Numbered from the stretch's first letter, positions 9,172 to 18,233 are shown. The stretch is 64,000 nt of DNA from Gemmobacter sp. (GCF_034676705.1 NZ_JAUCBS010000002.1:258001-322000); one strand, 5' to 3'. Numbers and translations: made by a program. The notes: a model not told the origin generated them from the letters alone.

Positions 9172-9220
9172 GCTTTGCCTTTTTTCAAATACCCTGGGGG
9201 TCCGGGGGTGAAACCCCCGG
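9172..9220 (+). repeat. intergenic 3'-end cassette, copy 2 (convergent terminator)
   Basis: Core TTTTTTCAAATACCCTGGGGG, then a perfect 8-bp hairpin CCGGGGGT-gaa-ACCCCCGG at 9202-9220. It fills the gap between two convergent genes and probably serves as a bidirectional terminator. Confidence 0.7.
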
Positions 9221-9226
9221 CTTCGC

Positions 9227-10555
9227 TCACCGCCCGCGCAAGGCCCGGTCAATCTCGGCCATCCGGCCCCTGAACCGCCCAGCCACCTGCGCCGCATCGG
9301 CCAGCGCCCGGGCTGGCTCCACCGACAGCACCTGCCGCCCGCGCATCAGCCAGCGGCCGGCCACCATCACATCTGCAACATCCGGGGCCATGGCGGAAAA
9401 GACCAGGGTGGCGAAAATGTCATAAACCGGATGCAGGCGGGGGGCGGCCATGGAAATGCGGATCAGGTCGGCCTGCTTGCCCGGCTCCAGCGATCCGACG
9501 TGGTCCGCCATCCCCAGCACCCGCGCGCCTTCCAGCGTGGCCATGGCGATGACATCGACCGCCGCCATCGGCCTGCGCGATCCGCCGGCGATCTTCTGGA
9601 ACATCGACACCGGCCCGAACTGCGCGAACAGATCGAGGGTGTTGCCGCTCATCGGGCCATCGGTGGCAATGCCCACCGGGATTCCGGCGGCGCGCATCGC
9701 CACCACGGGGGCAATGCCCCGCCCCGCCTTGCCGTTCGACCGCGCATTATGCGCAACGCCGACCCCGGCCGCCGCCATCAGGGCAATGTCACGGGGCGAC
9801 ACGTTCAGGCAATGCGCCGCCACCAGCCCCGCGCGCAGCAGCCCCGCCTGCGCCACCGCCTGCACCGGGGTCAGCCCCTGCGCCGCCGCCCAGTCGGTTT
9901 CCGGCCCGGTTTCCGCCAGATGCATCTGCACCGGCAGGCCCGGATGCGCCGCAGCCCAGTCGGCCACCCGTTCCATCACCACCCGCCCCGTCGAATAGGG
10001 CGCATGCGGCGCAATGCCCGGGGTGATGCGCGGATGGTCGCGGTAGCGGTCCACCAGGTCGTCCACCCGGGCGAACCCTTCGTCGAAATCCCGGTGATCG
10101 GGCGGGTCGAAATCGGCCAGCGTCTGGCCCACCACGCCGCGCAGGCCGGCGGCATCCAGCACCTCGGCCACCACGGTTTCAAAGTAATACATGTCGGCCA
10201 CGGTGGTCACGCCACCCTGGATCAGCTCCAGCGCCGACAACGCGGTGCCCGCGCGCACCATGGCAGGCGAGACGAATTCCCGCTCCAGCGGCAGGATATA
10301 GCGATAGAGGCGGTCGTCCACATCCTCGCCCAGGCCGCGGAACAGCGACATGGCCAGATGGGAATGCGGGTTGACCATGCCGGGCATCAGCACGTCGCCG
10401 GCCAGATCCACCACCTCGGCCCCCGGCACATCGGGGGCCGCACCGGACCCCAGCGCGGCAATCCGGTCGCCCTCGACCCGCAGCCAGCCACGGTCCAGCA
10501 CCGGCATGTCGGGCGTGCAGGGCAGCAGCAGCGCGTTGGTGAAAACGATCGTCAT
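9227..10555 (-). CDS. amidohydrolase of the MTA/SAH/guanine deaminase group
   Basis: 442 residues. Motifs in order are MPGMVNPHSHLAMS with metal ligands His64 and His66, QMHLAE, VAAHC, and TDGPMSGN in place of the usual TDGxxSNN. These place it in the MtaD/SsnA/TrzN branch, whose members deaminate 5'-methylthioadenosine, S-adenosylhomocysteine, guanine or triazines. The start overlaps the stop of the ABC ATPase gene as ATGA, making it the last gene of the transporter operon. Given its neighbours, a purine or purine-nucleoside substrate is the best inference. Confidence 0.88.
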   Translation of the reverse strand: MTIVFTNALLLPCTPDMPVLDRGWLRVEGDRIAALGSGAAPDVPGAEVVDLAGDVLMPGMVNPHSHLAMSLFRGLGEDVDDRLYRYILPLEREFVSPAMVRAGTALSALELIQGGVTTVADMYYFETVVAEVLDAAGLRGVVGQTLADFDPPDHRDFDEGFARVDDLVDRYRDHPRITPGIAPHAPYSTGRVVMERVADWAAAHPGLPVQMHLAETGPETDWAAAQGLTPVQAVAQAGLLRAGLVAAHCLNVSPRDIALMAAAGVGVAHNARSNGKAGRGIAPVVAMRAAGIPVGIATDGPMSGNTLDLFAQFGPVSMFQKIAGGSRRPMAAVDVIAMATLEGARVLGMADHVGSLEPGKQADLIRISMAAPRLHPVYDIFATLVFSAMAPDVADVMVAGRWLMRGRQVLSVEPARALADAAQVAGRFRGRMAEIDRALRGR

Positions 10556-11598
10556 GCGGCGGGCAGGATGCAGCATTGCGCGGGGTTGGGTGCCAGATGC
10601 ACCGCGGCGCCGGGCTCGCGCATGTCGGACAGCGGGCTGACGCCCAGCAGGCTGCCCGCCGGCGTATCGCAGACATACTGATAGCTGCGGCCCAGATAGG
10701 TGCGCAGGCCCAGCTTGGCCGGAATCCCGTGATCGGCCACCACCAGCCCCTCGGGCCGGGCGGCCAGCACGAAACGGTCGGGGATGGCGCCAAAGACCTC
10801 CTGCGACAGCATCAGCGACATGCCGTGCGCGGTTGCCGTCACCTGCGCGCCGTCCCGGGCCGTCACCTGCATGGGGATCAGGTTGTCATAGCCCACGAAC
10901 CGCGCCACGAATTCGTTGGCGGGGCGCTGATACAGCATTTCGGGCGTGTCATATTGCATGATCCGCCCGGCATGCATGATCGCCACACGGTCGGAAATGG
11001 AAAACGCCTCTTCCTGATCATGGGTCACGAACACCGATGTGGTGCCGTTCGCGCGTTGCAGGGTGCGAATCTCGGCCCGCATTTCCAGCCGCAGCCGGGC
11101 ATCCAGGTTCGACAGCGGCTCGTCGAACATCAACAGCGGCGGTTCGATCACCAGCGCGCGGGCCAGGGCCACGCGCTGCCGCTGACCGCCCGACAGCGCA
11201 CCGGGCAGGCGGTCGGCCAGATGATCCAGCCCCACCCGCGCCAGCATCGCGGCCACCCGTTTGCCCCGATCGCCCGCCGAAACGCCGCGTTGCTTCAGCC
11301 CAAAGCCCACGTTGTCGGCCACCGACAGATGCGGGAACAGGGCGTAGCTTTGGAACACCAGCCCGATATCACGCTTGTGGGCGGGCAGCCGGGTCAGATC
11401 CTTGCCGCCCAGCGTGATCGACCCCGCCGTCGGTTCCAGAAACCCGGCGACCAGCCGCAGGGTTGTGGTCTTGCCACAGCCCGAAGCCCCCAAGAGCGAG
11501 ACAAGCTCGCCCGCCGGGACGGTCAGCGACAGATCGTCCAGCACCTTGGTGGTGCCATAATGCGCGGTCAGGTTTTGCAGGATCAGGGCTTGGGTCAT
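10552..11598 (-). CDS. ABC transporter ATP-binding protein, PotA type
   Basis: 348 residues. Walker A GASGCGKT is at 37-44, the Q-loop VFQSYALFPH at 81-90, the signature LSGGQ at 135-139 and Walker B LLMFDE at 155-160. The switch His lies in FVTHDQEEA and a TOBE-type C-terminal domain follows. This is the PotA/spermidine-putrescine import subfamily. The gene lies 4 bp after the permease gene and overlaps the amidohydrolase start. The flanking genes are all purine-related, so the polyamine label that homology would give may be wrong. Confidence 0.95.
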   Translation of the reverse strand: MTQALILQNLTAHYGTTKVLDDLSLTVPAGELVSLLGASGCGKTTTLRLVAGFLEPTAGSITLGGKDLTRLPAHKRDIGLVFQSYALFPHLSVADNVGFGLKQRGVSAGDRGKRVAAMLARVGLDHLADRLPGALSGGQRQRVALARALVIEPPLLMFDEPLSNLDARLRLEMRAEIRTLQRANGTTSVFVTHDQEEAFSISDRVAIMHAGRIMQYDTPEMLYQRPANEFVARFVGYDNLIPMQVTARDGAQVTATAHGMSLMLSQEVFGAIPDRFVLAARPEGLVVADHGIPAKLGLRTYLGRSYQYVCDTPAGSLLGVSPLSDMREPGAAVHLAPNPAQCCILPAA

Positions 11599-11602
11599 GG
11601 CA

Positions 11603-12391
11603 TCATTTCGCAAGGAAGGTCAGGCCCAGCGTGCGTTCCACCACCGCCATCACGGCGACGGTCAGCAGCATCAGCAGAACCGAGACAGAGGCGATCACCG
11701 GGTCGAAGAACTGTTCCACATGGGCCAGAATCTGGATCGGCAGGGTGGAAACCCCCGGTCCAGTCAGGAACAGCGACACTGACACATCGTTGACCGAGGT
11801 GATGAAGGCCAGGATGAAGGCGGCGATGACGCCGGCCTTGATGTTCGGCAACACCACGGTGAAAAAGGTTTTCAGCGGCGGAGAGCCAAGGGAAATCGCC
11901 GCCTCCTCGATGGAAAAGTCGAACGAGGCGAGGCTGGCCGACACCACCCGCACACAATAGGGCAGCACGATCAGCGTATGCCCGACCAGCAGGGTCGCAA
12001 AGATCGGCAGTTCCCAAGATGTGGCGACCGACCGCAGCAGGGCAAAGCCCAGCACGATTTCCGGCACCAGCACCGGCAGCACGAAGATGGTGGACAACCA
12101 GCCCGGCAACTGGATGCGGAAGCGGTTCAGCGCATAGGCGGCCGGAATGCCGATCATCAGCGCAATCGCCGTGGCCAGGAATGCGATCTGCAAGCTGGTG
12201 ATGATGGTGCGCCGAAAGGCCGCCATCTCGAATATCTTCTCGAACCAGCGCAGGGTCAGGCCCTGGGGCGGAAAGGTCAGGTAGGTGGTGTCCGACAGCG
12301 CGGCACCGATCACGATGACCAGCGGCCCCATCAGGAACAGATAGACCAGAACCGCGAACAGGGTCAGCGGCAGGGGAACGGTGCTGCGCAT
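11603..12391 (-). CDS. ABC transporter permease, PotC type
   Basis: 262 residues with about six transmembrane segments. The EAA loop carries EEAAISLGSPPLKTFFTVVLP, the contact site for the ATPase. It pairs with the adjacent PotB-type permease, from which it is separated by 1 bp. It is part of the five-gene minus-strand operon that ends in an amidohydrolase gene. Confidence 0.94.
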   Translation of the reverse strand: MRSTVPLPLTLFAVLVYLFLMGPLVIVIGAALSDTTYLTFPPQGLTLRWFEKIFEMAAFRRTIITSLQIAFLATAIALMIGIPAAYALNRFRIQLPGWLSTIFVLPVLVPEIVLGFALLRSVATSWELPIFATLLVGHTLIVLPYCVRVVSASLASFDFSIEEAAISLGSPPLKTFFTVVLPNIKAGVIAAFILAFITSVNDVSVSLFLTGPGVSTLPIQILAHVEQFFDPVIASVSVLLMLLTVAVMAVVERTLGLTFLAK

Positions 12392-12392
12392 G

Positions 12393-13205
12393 TCAGGTGG
12401 CCATCGGGTTCAGGCGTTTGGCAACGCGCGTCATGCCCAGCACGACAAGGATGGTGACGACGACCATGATGGTGGCAACCACGGCGGCGCCATCCCAGTC
12501 AAAGGCGACCATGGCGCGCTGGTGCAGCAGCGTGCCCATGACCATCTGGCGTTCGCCCCCCAGCAACTGCGGCGTGGCGTAGGAGGTGAAAGACCCGGTG
12601 AACACCAGCACCGCCCCCACGATCAGCCCCGGCACCGCCAGCGGGAACACCACCTGCCGAAAGGTCGCGGCCGGCGTGGCACCCAGGCTGGACGAGGCCT
12701 GGATCAGATCATCCGGGATCCCTTCCAGCACGCCGACCAGCGTCAGGATCATCAGCGGGACAAACAGGTAGACCATCGCAACGATGACCGACCCCTGGGT
12801 ATACAGCATGGAAAACGGCGTGTCGGTGACGCCCAGCCAGATCAGCGTGGTGTTCACGATGCCGTTCTTGCCCAGCACGATCAGCCAGGCAAAGGACCGC
12901 ACGACAACCCCGGTCAGCAGCGGAAACACCGCCGCGATGATCAGGACCGACCGCCAGCGCGGTGGCGCGCGCGACACGACAAAGGCGGTCAGGAACCCCA
13001 CGACCAGCGAGATCAGCGTGGTGATCGAGGCAATCTCCAGCGTGCGCCACAGCACGGTGCGCCGGAACCCCGATCCGAAAAAGGCCCCGTAGCCCGCCGT
13101 ATCCAGCAGCGTGGCCAGAATGGTTGCCCCCACGGGCAGGATCAGCGCCAGCACCACCAGCGCCAGCGCGGGCAGGCTGAGCATCCATCCGGCTAGTCGT
13201 CGCAT
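12393..13205 (-). CDS. ABC transporter permease, PotB type
   Basis: 270 residues. It has an N-terminal membrane anchor, about six transmembrane segments and an EAA loop reading IQASSSLGATPAATFRQVVFP. It forms the inner-membrane channel with the PotC-type partner encoded immediately downstream. It is separated from the binding-protein gene by about 50 bp that hold a stem-loop (13220-13248), a common arrangement that leaves the binding-protein message in excess. Confidence 0.94.
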   Translation of the reverse strand: MRRLAGWMLSLPALALVVLALILPVGATILATLLDTAGYGAFFGSGFRRTVLWRTLEIASITTLISLVVGFLTAFVVSRAPPRWRSVLIIAAVFPLLTGVVVRSFAWLIVLGKNGIVNTTLIWLGVTDTPFSMLYTQGSVIVAMVYLFVPLMILTLVGVLEGIPDDLIQASSSLGATPAATFRQVVFPLAVPGLIVGAVLVFTGSFTSYATPQLLGGERQMVMGTLLHQRAMVAFDWDGAAVVATIMVVVTILVVLGMTRVAKRLNPMAT

Positions 13206-13219
13206 TCGTCACCTCTTGG

Positions 13220-13248
13220 TCAGGGGGCGCGCGACGGCGCCCCCCTGA
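13220..13248 (-). terminator. stem-loop between binding-protein and permease genes (attenuator-like)
   Basis: An 11-bp inverted repeat, TCAGGGGGCGC against GCGCCCCCCTGA with a single extra C, lies in the gap. There is no T run, so it is more likely a partial terminator or an mRNA-stabilising structure than a full stop. Confidence 0.5.
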
Positions 13249-13254
13249 TCGGCC

Positions 13255-14289
13255 TTACATGCCGAAGATTTCGTTCCAGCGGTCCACCCACTGGCCCTTG
13301 ACCGCGTTCATCTGGCTGTAGTCGATGCGCTTCAGCCCGTTGATCCTGGCCTCGCCATAGGTCCATTTCCTGGCGGCCTCGGGTGACAGTTCGACCGATT
13401 TGGCGGTCGGCGCATCGACGCCATTCTCGGCCAGCACCTTTTGCAGCGCCGGATCCAGGATGAAGTTGATGAACTCATACGCCAGATCGACATTTTCCGC
13501 GCCGGTCGGAATGTTCACCGTGTTCAACACCGCAATGTCGCCATCCGACAGGTCGGCCCAGGTGATGGTCGGCACGGCGGCCTGCAACTGGCCCAGGGTG
13601 AAATCCTGCGTCATCGACACGGCAATCTCGCCGGTCGAGAACAGGTTGATCATCTCGGACCCGGTTTGATAGTTTTTCACCGTGTTCGGCTTGATCGCCT
13701 CGATTTCCTTGAAGGCGGGGCCGGCATCCTTGAACGCATCGCTGCCGGCCTTTTGCCCGGCCAGCATCACCACCATGGGGCCGGCGGTGGTGGTGATTCC
13801 CGGCAGCGACACGGCGGATTTCAGATCGGCGCGCCACAGGTCGTTCCACGAGGTGATCGGGGGGTTCACCTTGGCGCTGTCATAGACGATGCCGATGCGG
13901 CCGACGGTATAGGCCGGGCCGTAGCCACCCTGCGGATCCTTGGCGATGTCGTGCAGCCCGGCAATGTTCGGGATCCTGGCCGGGTCGATCTTCTGGAACA
14001 GGCCCTCGGCCACGCCGATCTGGCTGAAGCTGTCGGTCAGGTAGATGACATCAACACCCTTGCCGCCGCGGATTTTCACCTTGTTCAGGCGGTCGGCATT
14101 GTTGCCGGTCTCGAACACCAGTTCGCAGCCGCATTTCTTCTGGAACGGCTGCACGATGAATTCGTTCAGCTTGTCACCGTTGAAGCCCCACCACGAGATG
14201 GTCAGCGTCTTGGCGGCGGCGGCGCCGGGCAGGCCAACGGCCAGCGCAAGGGCAGCAGAGCCGAACAGGGCAGAGATGCGGGCGGACAT
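13255..14289 (-). CDS. ABC transporter periplasmic substrate-binding protein, PotD-like
   Basis: 344 residues. A signal peptide occupies about residues 1-27 (ALAVGLPGAAAAKT). The mature protein starts with TLTISWWGFNG and follows the extracellular binding-protein family 1 pattern, as in PotD/PotF. It captures the solute for the PotBCA-type importer encoded downstream. The start is supported by a GAGG Shine-Dalgarno. The gene lies between gpt and the permease genes, in a locus with two deaminase-type enzymes, a nucleoside hydrolase and two phosphoribosyltransferases. That context favours a purine-related ligand over a polyamine; this is inference. Confidence 0.9.
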   Translation of the reverse strand: MSARISALFGSAALALAVGLPGAAAAKTLTISWWGFNGDKLNEFIVQPFQKKCGCELVFETGNNADRLNKVKIRGGKGVDVIYLTDSFSQIGVAEGLFQKIDPARIPNIAGLHDIAKDPQGGYGPAYTVGRIGIVYDSAKVNPPITSWNDLWRADLKSAVSLPGITTTAGPMVVMLAGQKAGSDAFKDAGPAFKEIEAIKPNTVKNYQTGSEMINLFSTGEIAVSMTQDFTLGQLQAAVPTITWADLSDGDIAVLNTVNIPTGAENVDLAYEFINFILDPALQKVLAENGVDAPTAKSVELSPEAARKWTYGEARINGLKRIDYSQMNAVKGQWVDRWNEIFGM

Positions 14290-14419
14290 GGAAAACCTCG
14301 CTGGTGGAACGGGCCGCCGGAACGCGGCCGGTGCCCCCGGATCTTCCATCCTTCGGGGAAAAGGGCAAGATGTGATCATATGCGCGCACAGGCGCGACCA
14401 CGCCTTGCCCGACCTGTCG

Positions 14420-14932
14420 TCAGTCCCGCCCGCGATAGGGATCGACGTATTGCAGCGCCATGTCCCAGGGGAAGAAGATCCAGGTGTCCTGGCTGACCTC
14501 GGTGATATAGGTATCCACCTGCGCGCGGCCGGCCGGCTTGGCATAAACCGTAGCGAAATGCGCCTTGGGATACAGCTTGCGCACCAGTTCCAGGGTTTTG
14601 CCGCTGTCGACCAGATCGTCGATGATCAGGATCCCGGTGCCGTCGCCCAGCAGGTCGGCCTGCGGCGCCTTGGTCACCACCGCCTCGCCCCGCGACTGGT
14701 GGCTGTAGGATTTGACGCTGATCGTATCCACCACCCGGATGTTCAGCTCGCGGCTGACAATGGCGGCCGGAACCAGCCCGCCCCGGGTGATGCCGACAAT
14801 CGCCGTCCAGGTCCCGCCTTCGCCCGGACCCTTGCCATCCAGCCGCCAGGCCAGCGCGCGGGAATCGCGGTGGATCTGGTCCCAGGAAATGTGAAAGCCC
14901 TTTTCGTGCGGCAGGCGGTCGGCAGCGGCCAT
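14420..14932 (-). CDS. gpt: xanthine/guanine phosphoribosyltransferase
   Basis: 170 residues, close to the usual length. The PRPP motif ILIIDDLVDSGKT is at 101-113, VGITRGGLVPA at 46-56 and the base-recognition segment WIFFPWDMA at 151-159, as in bacterial Gpt. The enzyme converts xanthine and guanine with PRPP to XMP and GMP. It lies upstream of the binding-protein gene on the same strand, with a gap of about 130 bp that could hold a separate promoter. Confidence 0.95.
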   Translation of the reverse strand: MAAADRLPHEKGFHISWDQIHRDSRALAWRLDGKGPGEGGTWTAIVGITRGGLVPAAIVSRELNIRVVDTISVKSYSHQSRGEAVVTKAPQADLLGDGTGILIIDDLVDSGKTLELVRKLYPKAHFATVYAKPAGRAQVDTYITEVSQDTWIFFPWDMALQYVDPYRGRD

Positions 14933-14943
14933 GGCATCCTCTC

Positions 14944-15558
14944 TCAGGTGGCGGCGATCTTCAGTCCAAGAACGGCCAGGATGCCGCCAAAGGCGCGGTC
15001 GATCCCGGCTTTCATTCTGGCGTAGATACTGCGAGTCCGGTCAAAGGAAAACAGTCTTGCAACAAGGATGTTGCAGACCACCTCGTTCACCCAGACGGCG
15101 AGCAGCAGCCCGGCCACCCAGGGCAGGCTGGTGCCGGGCGGCACGGTGCCCACGAAGACGGCGCCAAAGAACACCGCCGGCTTGGGGTTGGCCAGTTGCG
15201 TGGCAACACCCATCCACATGGCGCGCAGGGCGCCGCGCGCCACCTGCCCGCCAGCAGGCGCGGCCATGGGTTCGCTGGCATGGCGCCACATGTTGAAGGC
15301 GATCCAGCACAGGAACAGCCCGCCCGCCACCTTGAACCCCCAGAGCAGCGCCGGCGCCACCTTGAACAGCACCGCCAGCCCGAACAGCGCCGCCACCGCC
15401 CACACCACCGCGCCGATCCCCAGCCCCAGCGCCAGCCAGACGCCGGTGCGGAACCCCTCGGTCACGCCGGTGCGCGCCGCCATCAGCACCGCCGGCCCCG
15501 GAGAGGCGGCGGCCACCAGATGCAGCGCCCAGGCGGCCAGAAAGGCGGTCAGCGTCAC
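14944..15558 (-). CDS. LysE/RhtB family amino-acid exporter
   Basis: 204 residues with about six hydrophobic segments and the family marks SPGPAVLMAARTG (near 20-31) and LANPKPAVFFGAVF (near 130). It probably exports an amino acid or related metabolite across the inner membrane; the substrate is not predictable. The GTG start overlaps the fabI stop as GTGA, so it is translationally coupled to fabI. A different LysE protein is encoded at 45226. Confidence 0.88.
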   Translation of the reverse strand: MTLTAFLAAWALHLVAAASPGPAVLMAARTGVTEGFRTGVWLALGLGIGAVVWAVAALFGLAVLFKVAPALLWGFKVAGGLFLCWIAFNMWRHASEPMAAPAGGQVARGALRAMWMGVATQLANPKPAVFFGAVFVGTVPPGTSLPWVAGLLLAVWVNEVVCNILVARLFSFDRTRSIYARMKAGIDRAFGGILAVLGLKIAAT

Positions 15559-16376
15559 TCCTTGCGCCCCGTCACCACGTCGATGTCGGGCGCGTCCACG
15601 GCCTTCATGCCCACCACATGATAGCCCGCGTCCACATGCAGGTTTTCCCCGGTGGTGCCCGACCCCAGATCCGACAGCAGATAGAGCGAGGCCTTGCCGA
15701 CCTCTTCCTGCGTCACGTTGCGGCGCAGCGGGCTGTTCAGTTCGTTCCACTTCATGATGTAGCGGAAATCGCCGATGCCGCTGGCGGCCAGCGTCTTGAT
15801 CGGGCCGGCGGAAATCGCGTTCACGCGGATGCCGTCCTTGCCCAGATCCTCGGCCAGATACTTGACCGATGCCTCCAGCGCCGCCTTGGCCACGCCCATC
15901 ACGTTGTAATGCGGCATCACCTTTTCGGCGCCGTAATAGGTCAGCGTCAGCAGGCTGCCGCCATTGGGCATCATGGCCGCCGCGCGCTGGCAGACGGCGG
16001 TAAAGGAATAGACCGAGATGTCCATCGCCATGCTGAACCCCGCCCGCGAGGTATCGGCATAACGCCCGCGCAGCTCGTTCTTGTCGGCGAAGCCGATGGC
16101 ATGGACCACGAAATCCAGCGTGCCCCAGCGGTCCTTCAGCGTGTCGAACAGCGCGTCGATGCTGGCATCGTCGCCCACGTCGCATTCGGCCAGCAGAGAA
16201 GATCCCACCTGCGCGGCCAGCGGCTCGACCCGCTTTTTCAGCGCATCGCCCACATAGGAAAACGCAAGTTCGGCGCCCTGGTCGGCCAGCGCCCTGGCGA
16301 TGCCCCAGGCAATCGACTTGTCGTTGGCCAGGCCCATGATAAGCCCGCGTTTGCCCTGCATCAGACCATTTGACAT
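15555..16376 (-). CDS. fabI: enoyl-[acyl-carrier-protein] reductase (NADH)
   Basis: 273 residues. It is an SDR-fold enzyme with the FabI nucleotide-binding start GLIMGLANDKSIAWGIA (11-27) and the catalytic pattern Tyr147/Tyr157/Lys164 in TYYGAEKVMPHYNVMGVAK. It reduces enoyl-ACP in the last step of each fatty-acid elongation cycle. The ATG at 16376 follows GAGGGA, which favours it over an ATG/GTG further upstream. It is divergent from pdxH, with about 95 bp between them. Confidence 0.97.
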   Translation of the reverse strand: MSNGLMQGKRGLIMGLANDKSIAWGIARALADQGAELAFSYVGDALKKRVEPLAAQVGSSLLAECDVGDDASIDALFDTLKDRWGTLDFVVHAIGFADKNELRGRYADTSRAGFSMAMDISVYSFTAVCQRAAAMMPNGGSLLTLTYYGAEKVMPHYNVMGVAKAALEASVKYLAEDLGKDGIRVNAISAGPIKTLAASGIGDFRYIMKWNELNSPLRRNVTQEEVGKASLYLLSDLGSGTTGENLHVDAGYHVVGMKAVDAPDIDVVTGRKE

Positions 16377-16472
16377 TGAAAGTCCCTCGCCCACTTATGT
16401 TCGGGTCCGGTTGGGTGTAGCGCATCGCACAAGCCGCATCAAGGCCGGGCGCAGTCACGACAGGACAGGCCC

Positions 16473-17075
16473 ATGGACCGCACAGGCATCTTCGCAGGCG
16501 AAAACCCCTTTCACATCGCACGGGCCTGGCTGGCCGAGGCCGAAAAGACCGAACCGAACGATCCGAACGCCATCGCGCTGGGAACGGTGGATGCGCAGGG
16601 CCTGCCCAATGTGCGCATGGTGCTGCTGAAGGAAATCGCCGACGACGCCTTTGTGTTCTACACCAACTACGACAGCGCCAAGGGGCAGGAAATCGCCGCC
16701 ACCGGCACGGCGGCCTTTGTCATGCACTGGAAATCGCTGCGCCGGCAGGTGCGGGTGCGCGGCACGGTGACCCGGGACGAAGGTCCGGGCGCCGATGCCT
16801 ATTATGCCAGCCGCAACATCCAGTCGCGGCTGGGCGCCTGGGCCAGCCGGCAATCGCAGCCGCTGTCCAGCCGCACCGCCCTGATGGCCGAGGTGGCCAA
16901 GGTCACCGCGCTGAAGGGGCCGAACCCGCCGCGCCCGCCGTTCTGGGGCGGCTTCCGCATCGACCCGGTGGAAATAGAGTTCTGGGCCGATGGCGCCTTC
17001 CGGTTGCACGACCGCTTCCGCTGGCGCAAGGATCGGGGCGGCGACAGCTGGAACGTGCAGCGGCTCAACCCCTGA
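16473..17075 (+). CDS. pdxH: pyridoxamine 5'-phosphate oxidase
   Basis: 200 residues. The FMN- and PLP-binding marks are NVRMVLLKEI (46-55), FYTNYDSAKG, SRQSQPLSSR, FWGGFRIDP and the C-terminal DRFRWRKD...WNVQRLNP. It oxidises PNP/PMP to pyridoxal phosphate in the cytoplasm. It is transcribed away from fabI. A weak hairpin follows at 17092, and the next gene starts about 155 bp downstream. Confidence 0.97.
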   Translation: MDRTGIFAGENPFHIARAWLAEAEKTEPNDPNAIALGTVDAQGLPNVRMVLLKEIADDAFVFYTNYDSAKGQEIAATGTAAFVMHWKSLRRQVRVRGTVTRDEGPGADAYYASRNIQSRLGAWASRQSQPLSSRTALMAEVAKVTALKGPNPPRPPFWGGFRIDPVEIEFWADGAFRLHDRFRWRKDRGGDSWNVQRLNP

Positions 17076-17091
17076 TTTTATCTGATCGACC

Positions 17092-17132
17092 TCAACCTTT
17101 TGGGTAGGTTGACTTATTTCGCGCTTCGCGAA
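17092..17132 (+). other. two small hairpins between pdxH and the cold-shock gene
   Basis: TCAACC (17092-17097) pairs with GGTTGA (17107-17112), and TTCGCG (17118-17123) pairs with CGCGAA (17127-17132). The stretch is AT-richer than its surroundings. It may be a weak terminator for pdxH or part of the leader of the cold-shock mRNA. A TTGACT at 17109-17114 resembles a -35 box, but no good -10 follows. Confidence 0.35.
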
Positions 17133-17229
17133 TTGCTGCCCCGGCGCATGACCTGCATTTGCCCTTGAAAGTCAGGTCCGGTCAGCGCAGAAACGCACAG
17201 TGAGCTGAATCTGGGGAAAAGGCTCGAAT

Positions 17230-17769
17230 ATGGAAGAACAGGACAAGGCCCTGGAACGTTCGCGCGTTCAGGGCCGGGTAAAATGGTTTGATCCCGTCAA
17301 GGGGTTCGGCTTCATCATCGCGGATGCCGGTGGGCCGGATATTCTGCTGCACGCCAATGTGCTGCGGAATTTCGGGCAGGGCTCGGTCGCCGACGGCGCC
17401 GAGATCGAGGTCTTCGTGCAACGCACGGCCCGGGGCGCCCAGGCGGTTGAAATCGTGGACATCCGCCCGCCCGAAGGCGCCGGCTTCATGCTGGGCGAGG
17501 ATATCCCGCCCGAGGTGGCCAGCACCATCGCCGAACTGCCGATCGAACCGGCCCGGGTGAAGTGGTTCGACAAGGGCAAGGGCTTCGGCTTTGCCAACGT
17601 GTTCGGCCGGCCCGAGGATGTGTTCGTGCATATCGAGGTGCTGCGCCAGTCCGGCTTTGCCGATCTGCAACCCGGCGAAGCGGTCGGGCTGCGCATTGTC
17701 GAGGGTAAACGCGGCCGCATGGCTGCACAGGTGTTGTCATGGGAAGCCGCCTTGCGCAAACCGGCCTGA
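17230..17769 (+). CDS. cold-shock protein with two cold-shock domains
   Basis: 179 residues. The first domain (about 12-78) has VKWFDPVKGFGFI and the second (about 108-172) VKWFDKGKGFGFA, both with the RNP-1 type KGFGF core at 24-28 and 117-121. An acidic linker (about 80-105) joins them. Such tandem CSD proteins are common in alphaproteobacteria and bind RNA or single-stranded DNA. The gene overlaps the start of the following DUF192 gene by 31 bp. The leader is AT-rich with small hairpins. Confidence 0.93.
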   Translation: MEEQDKALERSRVQGRVKWFDPVKGFGFIIADAGGPDILLHANVLRNFGQGSVADGAEIEVFVQRTARGAQAVEIVDIRPPEGAGFMLGEDIPPEVASTIAELPIEPARVKWFDKGKGFGFANVFGRPEDVFVHIEVLRQSGFADLQPGEAVGLRIVEGKRGRMAAQVLSWEAALRKPA

Positions 17770-18233
17770 CCCGCCTTGTGGCGGCCACGGCCCTGCTGGT
17801 CGCCTCGGCCATGGCCGCGGCGGCCGCCTGCGCCCCCGGCGTGGTGGAACTGAAGGGACCGCGCGGCACCGCCAGATTCGCCGTGGAACTGGCCGATACC
17901 AATGCGACGCGGGCGCAGGGCCTGATGTTTCGCGAAAAGATGGCCAGTTCGGCCGGCATGCTGTTCGTCTATGACCGGCCGGGCCGCGCCATGTTCTGGA
18001 TGAAGAACACCCTGATTCCGCTGGACATGATCTTTGCCGACCCCACCGGCAAGGTTCTGCGCGTGCATGAAAACGCCATTCCGCATGACGAAACCCCGAT
18101 CGACGGCGGCGATGGCGTGTTCGCGGTGCTGGAAATCAACGGCGGGCTGGCGCGGCGACTGGGCATCGGCCCCGGCACCCTGATGCGCCACCCCGCCTTT
18201 GCGCCGGGTCCGGCCGCCCTGCCCTGCGACTGA
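17739..18233 (+). CDS. DUF192 family exported protein
   Basis: 164 residues. A hydrophobic signal peptide (about 10-30, ending AAAAC) is followed by the DUF192 core: RAQGLMFREKM, GMLFVYDRPGRAMFWMKNTLIPLDMIF, and the ending GTLMRHPAF. The family is widespread and its function is unsettled. The gene overlaps the end of the double-CSD gene by 31 bp, so the start is probably reached by coupling. tRNA-Pro follows 41 bp downstream. Confidence 0.9.
   Translation: MGSRLAQTGLTRLVAATALLVASAMAAAAACAPGVVELKGPRGTARFAVELADTNATRAQGLMFREKMASSAGMLFVYDRPGRAMFWMKNTLIPLDMIFADPTGKVLRVHENAIPHDETPIDGGDGVFAVLEINGGLARRLGIGPGTLMRHPAFAPGPAALPCD

Noticed and set aside
13255..14289. Firm polyamine-binding (potD) gene name
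   Set aside because: The family fits, but the surrounding genes are all purine-related, so a specific gene symbol would overstate the evidence.
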